This document shows positions 1 to 5,147 of a DNA stretch of 9,640 nt, one piece after another (the first letter of the stretch is position 1; every line of letters starts with the position of its first letter). Below the pieces are notes generated by a model. It was given only the letters and a program-made list of their open reading frames with translations. It had not been told where the DNA came from and ran no database searches. Location: positions 1 through 9,640 of the forward strand of contig CABUCT010000037.1 of assembly GCA_902490145.1 (NCBI GenBank), read 5' to 3'. Origin of the DNA: an uncultured Oscillospiraceae bacterium (GTDB taxonomy: Bacteria > Bacillota > Clostridia > Oscillospirales > Acutalibacteraceae). The position numbers and the translations under genes were made by a program.

Positions 1-78
1 CCCGACAAGGCATAAAATCGATGGCATACTGCCGTAGACAGAGATTTGAAGCGTCGGTTTCAGCCGAAATATGACATT

Positions 79-222
79 TTAAACCATGTCGGGGTAGGCT
101 TCCCTCAGCTTAAGCAAAGCCGACAAATCCGCATCCGCCTAAAACGGCTTAATTTCGGCGATTTTCGGCTTGTCGTCATCCGCAGGCGTTAGCTTTGCGT
201 CTTTCTCCGCACGCAAAATTGC
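79..222 (-). pseudogene. Possible decayed 3' end of a gene (minus strand), unidentified
   Basis: Read on the minus strand, this stretch stays open from 222 down to a TAA at 79-81, apart from one in-frame TAG at 139-141. A TGA at 223-225 closes the frame upstream. The conceptual peptide looks protein-like: a charged, proline-containing linker (TPADDDKPKIAEIKPF), then after the TAG an amphipathic tail (ADLSALLKLREAYPDMV). GC content here is near 48 percent, well above the AT-rich intergenic regions elsewhere in the window. I do not recognise the family. It could be the remnant of a gene (for example from a mobile element), a dispersed repeat that happens to be open, or chance. No start codon with a ribosome binding site is visible. 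Confidence 0.25.
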
Positions 223-251
223 TCAAAATTCCTCTCGTTTTAAGTCAAAGA

Positions 252-358
252 ATTTTAAAAAGGCGGATTTTTGTCTATGCGAGACACAAAACACAGTTGA
301 TCCTTTCGCATTCTCGAGTATTTTAACAAAGCAAAGGCGGAAATCCGTCCTTTAAAAT
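252..358. repeat. Imperfect inverted repeat flanking about 70 bp
   Basis: The arm at 252-270 (ATTTTAAAAAGGCGGATTT) matches the reverse complement of 341-358 (ATTTTAAAGGACGGATTT) except for two adjacent differences and one extra base. Between the arms, 268-290 forms its own hairpin, with GTCT pairing to AGAC around an ATGCG loop and a flanking T/A stem. The arrangement resembles a small non-autonomous intergenic repeat, but no target-site duplication or second copy is visible in the window. Confidence 0.35.
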
Positions 359-402
359 CGCGTTCGGATTTGTCGACGTTGCTTAAGCAATTCCCTTTGC
401 AC

Positions 403-431
403 TTGTAAAATCAATTGTTTTGTAGTATTAT
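403..431 (+). promoter_or_regulatory. Putative sigma-A promoter for thiN
   Basis: A -35-like TTGTAA at 403-408 is separated by 17 bp from a -10-like TATTAT at 426-431, about 30 bp before the thiN start. The -10 matches consensus at five of six bases and the -35 at four of six. Transcription would start near 438, which gives a short leader with room only for the ribosome binding site. No TPP riboswitch landmarks are seen. Confidence 0.45.
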
Positions 432-462
432 AAGTTTGTATTTTTTATAAAGAGGTGGTTTT

Positions 463-1122
463 TTGGAAAACCGTGTATGTTATATCGTCGGTTCGGGACT
501 TTTTGACGGTAAAATGTTCCGTCCACGACCAAATGATTATATTATCGCAGCAGACGGAGGATATGCATATCTTGACAGAATGTCCATTATACCCGACGCA
601 GTTGTGGGCGACTTCGACTCTTTGGGATATGTTCCAAAACACCCCAATATAATAAAACACCCAATTGAAAAAGATGATACCGACACAATGCTTGCAATAA
701 AATATGCCATGAACATCGGTTTTAATAATTTTTATATCTTTGGGTGCTTAGGCGGAAGGGTCGATCACTCAATTGCCACAATTCAAACTCTCTGTTACAT
801 TTCAAATCACGGTGGACACGGATACATATTCGGAGGGAACAGTGTTATTACCGCACTGACTTCAGGAGAAATGAGTTTTGATGAAGGACGGTACGGAACT
901 GTTTCGGTATTTTGTCAAGGACCGCGGGCTGAAGGTGTGACCATAAAGGGACTTAAATATCCGCTTGATAACGCAAATCTTACTTACGATACTCCGCTTG
1001 GGGTCAGCAATGAATTTATCGGAACGTCTGCCACCATATCAATAAAAAAAGGGACGATAATTATAGTTTTTTCAGAGGACAACTTTAAAGATGAATTCAA
1101 AAATGAAAAAGAAGAAATTTAA
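463..1122 (+). CDS. thiN: Thiamine diphosphokinase (thiamine pyrophosphokinase)
   Basis: This cytoplasmic enzyme transfers a pyrophosphate group from ATP to thiamine to make thiamine diphosphate, the active cofactor. The 219-residue product is normal length for the family. It shows the family motifs in order: AADGG near residues 29-33, VGDFDSLG near 47-54, EKDDTDT near 69-75 (acidic metal and pyrophosphate site) and GGRVDHS near 97-103. The C-terminal beta domain that contributes to thiamine binding has GLKYPL near 163 and SNEF near 182. The TTG start at 463 is preceded by AGAGGTGG at 451-458, and no better start exists in frame. In many Clostridia thiN follows rsgA and rpe; here the upstream DNA is not a gene, so it appears to be transcribed alone. 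The last ten residues are lysine/glutamate-rich. The call is firm. Confidence 0.93.
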   Translation: MENRVCYIVGSGLFDGKMFRPRPNDYIIAADGGYAYLDRMSIIPDAVVGDFDSLGYVPKHPNIIKHPIEKDDTDTMLAIKYAMNIGFNNFYIFGCLGGRVDHSIATIQTLCYISNHGGHGYIFGGNSVITALTSGEMSFDEGRYGTVSVFCQGPRAEGVTIKGLKYPLDNANLTYDTPLGVSNEFIGTSATISIKKGTIIIVFSEDNFKDEFKNEKEEI

Positions 1123-1236
1123 TTTACAACTTTTGATTTGCACAGTTTTATTGTATTAAATAACTTAAAACTTATATCTTCGTAAAACTCTGAGAAATTA
1201 AAGAGGGGGTGTCCGAGAATTTTGTATCATTTTATC

Positions 1237-1260
1237 TACCAGATAACTTCGGTATTGGTA
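1237..1260 (+). promoter_or_regulatory. Hairpin with TTCG tetraloop just upstream of the dockerin gene
   Basis: Bases 1237-1247 pair with 1252-1260 around a TTCG loop (1248-1251), giving nine base pairs with two single-base bulges. The closing pair next to the loop is C-G, the arrangement that makes UUCG loops unusually stable in RNA. The hairpin ends 6 nt before the AAAGGA ribosome binding site at 1267-1272, and no U-tract follows, so it is not a typical terminator. It could protect the 5' end of the mRNA or modulate translation. Role inferred. Confidence 0.4.
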
Positions 1261-1280
1261 ATTTATAAAGGATGAGTCTA

Positions 1281-3602
1281 ATGAAACAACTTATAAGCAT
1301 TCTGCTTATCATTATAATAATATTTTTAACCGGAACATCAACGGTTTTTGCAAAATACGAACCAAGTGAAAAAGGCGGATTGTACGGAGATCTTGATCAT
1401 GATAATTATATTGATACATCCGATGCTCTTCACGCTCTTCAGGCCTCAGTTGGAAAAATATCTGTAAGCTCACTTTGGGAATACGCAGATATTGCGGCTG
1501 ATGTAGACGGAGACAATAAAATTTCTTCAAACGATGCACTCAAAATTCTGCAATACAGTATAAAAAAAATCACCACCTTCCCCGTTGGTGATGTATATGA
1601 CCGAAATCCTCTTTCCTCCACTGAATATACTGATTGCGATTCTTCATACATTTCTTATGATGCAAGCGATTTTGATTTCAACACCTCTCTTTCGGTAAAC
1701 GGTGCATATGCGAACGACAGCACTGCTGATTACAGCTTTGTAATGGACATGACCGGCCTTGACCGAAAAACAATTTATCTTTTAAGTGATTCGGTTTTGC
1801 ATCAGGTCGACGAAGCACGTCTTGTTTACTGTCTTCAGGGACTTGTTAACCGTGATTTCGGACGTGATTTGAATCACAGCAGCATTATTTATGTAAATGC
1901 AGACAAAAATTTTAACTCTGATATGAACTGGCTGAACTTTATTACAGAAGAAGATTCGGTTTATTACGGATATACAGTCAAAAATATTACGACATTTGAT
2001 GATTTCTATATAACATTTGAAAATCAAATTAAATATTGTGGTATGATTCTCTGGGACGGAAACGTTGCTTCAACAGCCAACGTTTCCACCACTATTTGCG
2101 GACTTGACGGATATCTCCCCGTGTTGGCAAACAGCCCTCTTCACACAACTCTCTTATCAAAAGGAGTTGAAGTTAAATTTAATCTTTTTGATATGTTTAA
2201 AAATGGAAACGAGGGTAACTCTATCCCCGGCACTGACATTGTAAGTACCGGAAGTGCTAAAAATGACGCCTATTTGTGGGCACTTGATAAGTATTTTAAT
2301 CGTTGCAGTTCAAACTATCTTGCCTATATTTTAGACGGTGCCTGCACCGTAAAGGGTTACGATTATTATGAAGACAACAAAACCGCCCTGCTTCCGGAAG
2401 CAAGTCTTAACTGTCTCTCAAACCATGATTATATCATCGCAAGAAGAGCTTTTTGCTTCGATCTTGATCCGTATAAAAGATCTATTTGCTGTGACGACAT
2501 TGCTCAGCAGAATCGTCTTGCAAGACCCGGCACAGATAACGAAACATTGCTTAAAATTTTTTCCATGCGTTACAGCCGTGCAAACGGTGCTATGGGACAG
2601 CTTTTGGGCTTTCCCCCTTGGTGGCTGAAATACACCACATTCCGCAATCAAGGCACCTGTGAAGCCACTTGGCTTGAATGGCTTTTTACTGAATATTTAA
2701 GCTGTTATAATCTTGCTAAAGAGGCCGATGCTGCCCAACCATGTTCTATGACAAATGGCTCGGTATATTACAAATACGTTCCGCTCAGCGAAAATTATAA
2801 AAATAACTGGGAAGAATATGATTCCGGTGTGAAATATAGCGACGACACTCTGTATTATACTATCTACATGGGTGACTATGATTCTTCTGCATGGCTCAAA
2901 AATTATGTAAATGCCTTTTGGATCAACAACGATTCGGCAAGGGGAACAATTCCTCTTACTTGGTGTTTTAATCCCAATCTTTCAAACCGTGTGCCTATGA
3001 TATTTGAATACATTTACTCAAATAAATATGATAACGAATTTATTGCTGCGGGTGACTGTGGGGCGGGATATATCATCCCGTCAGCACTTTATAAAAAGAA
3101 TTCTCTTAATTATTCCGGATCAAGCCGCCCCAGTAATTATCAGGACGGTGACACCGCTTGGTATAACTATTGCAAGAAATTTTACGAACGCTTTGACATT
3201 AAAGCCACAGGATTTATAATTAACGGCACAAATAATTTAACCACCGATATTATGAGTTTATATAACAGGTTTTCCCCGATGGGATCTCTGCACAATTCAT
3301 ATGCTGACATGATGGGGACTTACGATAATGTTCCGTATATCTACTGTAACAACGGTATAGATGAATCCACTTCTCCTGCCGATATTTACGATCATGCATT
3401 TAATAGTATGAATGGATTTAACTTCGCTGCTTATCGAACCGTTTGCAGTTCTCCGACAGCCATTTTAAACATCATAACAAAATTCAATTCATATGCTGAA
3501 GCACAGGGCAAGAAGGTTCAATATGTTGAGCTTTATACATTTTTGGATCTGGCAAGTAAATCCGGTCAGGGCTTCAAAGTGAACAGTATACCGACTAAAT
3601 AA
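1281..3602 (+). CDS. Secreted dockerin-containing GxGYxYP-family putative glycoside hydrolase
   Basis: This is a 773-residue exported protein. Residues 1-24 form a signal peptide (MKQL, a long Ile/Leu core, then cleavage after TVFA). Residues about 33-98 form a type I dockerin with two EF-hand-like calcium loops: D37, D39, D41, D45, D48 and D74, D76, D78, S82, D85. The rest matches the GxGYxYP family. An N-terminal part around residue 170 carries the VYCLQGLVNRD signature, and the C-terminal part holds the family motif as GAGYIIP at 594-600. The family is annotated as putative glycoside hydrolase; I know of no settled substrate. A dockerin implies docking to a cohesin on a scaffoldin or cell-surface protein, so this is probably a cellulosome-type or surface-attached polysaccharide-acting enzyme. 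The dockerin sits at the N-terminus, whereas many enzymes carry it at the C-terminus. I chose ATG 1281 over ATG 1272 because AAAGGA (1267-1272) is correctly spaced only for 1281. A terminator follows at 3639. Confidence 0.82.
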   Translation: MKQLISILLIIIIIFLTGTSTVFAKYEPSEKGGLYGDLDHDNYIDTSDALHALQASVGKISVSSLWEYADIAADVDGDNKISSNDALKILQYSIKKITTFPVGDVYDRNPLSSTEYTDCDSSYISYDASDFDFNTSLSVNGAYANDSTADYSFVMDMTGLDRKTIYLLSDSVLHQVDEARLVYCLQGLVNRDFGRDLNHSSIIYVNADKNFNSDMNWLNFITEEDSVYYGYTVKNITTFDDFYITFENQIKYCGMILWDGNVASTANVSTTICGLDGYLPVLANSPLHTTLLSKGVEVKFNLFDMFKNGNEGNSIPGTDIVSTGSAKNDAYLWALDKYFNRCSSNYLAYILDGACTVKGYDYYEDNKTALLPEASLNCLSNHDYIIARRAFCFDLDPYKRSICCDDIAQQNRLARPGTDNETLLKIFSMRYSRANGAMGQLLGFPPWWLKYTTFRNQGTCEATWLEWLFTEYLSCYNLAKEADAAQPCSMTNGSVYYKYVPLSENYKNNWEEYDSGVKYSDDTLYYTIYMGDYDSSAWLKNYVNAFWINNDSARGTIPLTWCFNPNLSNRVPMIFEYIYSNKYDNEFIAAGDCGAGYIIPSALYKKNSLNYSGSSRPSNYQDGDTAWYNYCKKFYERFDIKATGFIINGTNNLTTDIMSLYNRFSPMGSLHNSYADMMGTYDNVPYIYCNNGIDESTSPADIYDHAFNSMNGFNFAAYRTVCSSPTAILNIITKFNSYAEAQGKKVQYVELYTFLDLASKSGQGFKVNSIPTK

Positions 3603-3638
3603 GGAAATAAATCTGATTTATTCACACCATGATAAACT

Positions 3639-3675
3639 AAAAAATTCCGATGAAACAATTTCATCGGAATTTTTT
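3639..3675. terminator. Bidirectional intrinsic terminator
   Basis: This is a perfect 17-bp stem: 3639-3655 pairs with 3659-3675 around a three-base CAA loop. The core is ATTCCGATGAAA, with an A-tract on the left and a T-tract on the right. It lies between the convergent dockerin gene (ending at 3602) and the minus-strand gene ending at 3681, so it can stop transcription from both sides. Confidence 0.9.
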
Positions 3676-3680
3676 ATCTT

Positions 3681-4307
3681 TTATTCTGATATCAATGCTT
3701 TTATTAAATCCTCCGCCTGTACACGCAAACGATTTACAGTTTTATCATTTTCGGTTGTAGTTCCCGATACCTTTCTGATACAAAAATACAAATTATCAGG
3801 GAGTCCCGAGTTTTTCATTTTCACCTGTAAAGAGCTTCCGTTCCAGTTCCATGCCGTCCCGCCTTTATCAGGCATAAAATCATATGTTTCAAAAAGCTTC
3901 GTTTGTTCGGTCATAAAATAATTGTAACCGTTTTCATCCACAATGTACATGACATACTCAGCAGTCGCAACAGCAGCCATAAGTCTTTCGGAATTTGCAA
4001 CCGAATAATTTACAGTCCCCATGCTGTCCTTATTATATGACACATTATTTACCCTGTAAAGTATCTCGCCGTTATCATTATAATCATCGATGTATCTTGC
4101 AAGCTCATTGGACAAATCATTGGCGGCATTGTCAAGCAAATTCTGATTTACATAAAGCAGAGCTTTATCATCGGGTTTTTCCTTTAAAGCACACTGCGTG
4201 AAACATACAGCGAAGGTAATCAGAAAGAAAACTACAACAATGGTGTGCCATTTATAATGATACCAGTAATTTTCTAATTTTTGTTTAAAAGTGTAATTAT
4301 TATCCAC
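3681..4307 (-). CDS. Membrane-anchored protein of unknown function
   Basis: I do not recognise this 208-residue protein as a named family. A basic and aromatic N-terminus (FKQKLENYWYHYKWH) is followed by one strongly hydrophobic segment at about residues 22-41. Two cysteines, C35 and C39, lie in or at the end of that segment. The remaining 165 residues look like a soluble extracytoplasmic domain that begins KEKPDDKALLYVNQ and contains an Asp/Asn-rich patch (YIDDYNDNGEILY) near 73-85. A signal-anchor topology with the domain outside the membrane is likely. C39 is not in a good lipobox, so lipidation is doubtful. The start is GTG at 4307-4305: there is no in-frame ATG upstream before a stop and no clear Shine-Dalgarno, which together with the long leader suggests weak or regulated translation. 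It is transcribed alone, divergent from the marR-ABC operon, from a consensus promoter at 4470-4498. The coding region is well supported; the function is not known. Confidence 0.8.
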   Translation of the reverse strand: MDNNYTFKQKLENYWYHYKWHTIVVVFFLITFAVCFTQCALKEKPDDKALLYVNQNLLDNAANDLSNELARYIDDYNDNGEILYRVNNVSYNKDSMGTVNYSVANSERLMAAVATAEYVMYIVDENGYNYFMTEQTKLFETYDFMPDKGGTAWNWNGSSLQVKMKNSGLPDNLYFCIRKVSGTTTENDKTVNRLRVQAEDLIKALISE

Positions 4308-4469
4308 GCCAAATATATCATTTTCATTTTTGAAATTATAGATTTTTCAAATTAAAGCTTTTGAAAATTATCACATCCGAAAATGAAACGCCTTTCTAAA
4401 CTTAGTATTTTAAACATTATTAAAAACTAAAACATAATAAGTCACACAGTATAACCATTTAACACTAAA

Positions 4470-4498
4470 ATTATACTTACTCACAATTAAATTGTCAA
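4470..4498 (-). promoter_or_regulatory. Perfect consensus sigma-A promoter for the membrane protein gene
   Basis: On the minus strand, TTGACA (4498-4493) and TATAAT (4475-4470) are separated by exactly 17 bp, a full match to consensus. Transcription should start near 4463, leaving a leader of about 155 nt before the GTG at 4307. A 13-bp palindrome (4483-4495, ACAATT-A-AATTGT) lies in the spacer and overlaps the -35, so the promoter could be repressed by a DNA-binding protein. Confidence 0.8.
4483..4495. promoter_or_regulatory. Palindrome in the divergent promoter, possible second MarR site
   Basis: ACAATT-A-AATTGT is a perfect 6-bp-arm palindrome within the spacer and -35 of the 4470-4498 promoter. 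Its 11-bp core on the minus strand, CAATTTAATTG, differs at one position from the core CAAATTAATTG of the large inverted repeat upstream of marR, with the same half-site spacing. Binding by the MarR protein is an inference; the sequence is AT-rich, so chance similarity is possible. Confidence 0.35.
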
Positions 4499-4627
4499 TA
4501 GAAGTTTCATTCAAACACAGCTTTCTCTTTGTTCCTTCGGCAGATCAGCGAAGTGACTGATCAATACAATTTTCAAAAAATTCACAAATTCTTAACCTTA
4601 TTATTCAAGATAGCATTTATACTATGA

Positions 4628-4660
4628 TTGTTTGAAATCAAATTAATTGATTTAGAACAA
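4628..4660. promoter_or_regulatory. Probable MarR operator (33-bp inverted repeat)
   Basis: The inner palindrome AAATCAA-ATTAA-TTGATTT (4635-4653) is perfect in its 7-bp arms. It is flanked by TTGTT (4628-4632) and AACAA (4656-4660), which extend the symmetry after a 2-bp interruption, so 12 of 14 positions pair. The site lies immediately downstream of the TATACT at 4618-4623 and upstream of the marR ribosome binding site, the usual place for an autoregulatory MarR-family operator. In RNA the same bases could fold into a leader hairpin. Confidence 0.65.
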
Positions 4661-4682
4661 AAATTGCTCTTGAGGTGGTAAA

Positions 4683-5141
4683 GTGGATTTTCCCAATAAA
4701 ACTATAATCTCCATGTTTCAAAACACCCTTGAAGTTTATGAGGCGTTTTGCCAGCCGGTATGCAAAAAATATAAAATGCCTCAAACCGCATTTGATATTC
4801 TGATGTTTCTCGCCAACAATCCTGAGATGCAAACAGCTAAAGAAATCAGCAGATCACGGGGAATAAAACGCAGTATGGTATCTTTTCATGTGGATAAACT
4901 TGTAAAGAACGGGTATCTGGAACGGCATTCGATTGCAAAAGATCGAAGACAAGTGAAATTAGTTTGCACCGAAAAAGCCAATCCTGTTATAAAAGACGGA
5001 CGTGATCAGCAAAAGAAATTTTTTGACTGTATTACAAACGGATTTACAGATGAAGACAAGGAACAATTTGTCCGAATTCAAAATCTTCTTAAAAGTAACG
5101 TGATGGCTTATAAAGAGAAAATTAAGAAAGGATCTTGTTAG
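4683..5141 (+). CDS. MarR-family winged-helix transcriptional regulator
   Basis: This 152-residue DNA-binding protein has the usual length and layout of MarR regulators: an N-terminal dimerisation helix, a winged helix-turn-helix at about residues 50-95, and a C-terminal dimerisation helix. The recognition helix region reads IKRSMVSFHVDKLVKNGYLER, and the wing has the typical acidic-Arg-Arg turn (D87, R88, R89). Cysteines are at 23, 27, 95, in the C-terminal helix and at the last residue; C23 and C27 lie in the dimerisation region, where thiol sensing is possible but unproven. The GTG start at 4683 is supported by GAGGTGG at 4672-4678. The gene is first in an operon with two ABC exporter genes, 6 bp ahead of the next start, and an inverted repeat lies directly upstream. 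It most likely represses this operon and is released by a compound that the exporter removes. The ligand is unknown. Confidence 0.9.
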   Translation: MDFPNKTIISMFQNTLEVYEAFCQPVCKKYKMPQTAFDILMFLANNPEMQTAKEISRSRGIKRSMVSFHVDKLVKNGYLERHSIAKDRRQVKLVCTEKANPVIKDGRDQQKKFFDCITNGFTDEDKEQFVRIQNLLKSNVMAYKEKIKKGSC

Positions 5142-5147
5142 AATAAT

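Larger units (their letters stand above)
1..400. other. Gene-poor left-edge segment with inverted repeats
   Basis: No intact gene can be supported here. The segment contains several inverted repeats. Positions 1-10 pair with 84-93 (9 of 10 bases). Positions 252-270 pair with 341-358 apart from a small internal bulge. A small hairpin at 268-290 has a five-base loop (8 of 9 pairs). The composition is more GC-rich than other intergenic DNA in this window. A plus-strand TTG-initiated frame at 170-355 exists, but it has no ribosome binding site and a low-complexity K/R/S/F-rich product, so I do not call it a gene. The best reading is a decayed or repetitive element, extending beyond the left edge, that separates thiN from whatever lies upstream. 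This is inference; no copy number can be judged from one window. Confidence 0.4.
4308..4627. other. Divergent intergenic region between the membrane protein gene and marR
   Basis: This AT-rich spacer holds the minus-strand promoter and its leader. It also contains a short, more GC-rich patch near 4531-4562 in which GATCAG (4543-4548) pairs with CTGATC (4557-4562). A -10-like TATACT at 4618-4623 probably serves marR, although no good -35 lies at 16-18 bp; TTAACC at 4592-4597 is 20 bp away. The patch hairpin has no U-tract on either strand, so it is not a terminator. No open frame with a ribosome binding site was found. Confidence 0.5.

Noticed and set aside
170..355. Plus-strand TTG-initiated frame of 61 codons
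   Set aside because: It has no ribosome binding site. Its K/R/S/F-rich low-complexity product spans inverted repeats, and the opposite strand reads as more protein-like over the first part.
361..462. TPP riboswitch upstream of thiN
   Set aside because: None of the conserved landmarks (such as CUGAGA or the AUACCCUUUGAACCUGAUCU region) are present, and the leader after the putative promoter is only about 25 nt.
1123..1236. Terminator after thiN or strong promoter for the dockerin gene
   Set aside because: No stable hairpin with a U-tract was found, and the promoter-like pairs (TTGATT or TTGTAT with AT-rich -10 candidates) have poor matches or spacing, so none is better than AT-rich background.
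1272..1280. ATG at 1272 as the start of the dockerin protein
   Set aside because: The AAAGGA ribosome binding site (1267-1272) overlaps this ATG and is correctly spaced only for the ATG at 1281, which also gives a more typical MKQ signal-peptide start.
4543..4562. Hairpin considered as a terminator
   Set aside because: The stem is only six base pairs, the loop is eight bases, and there is no T-run on either strand.
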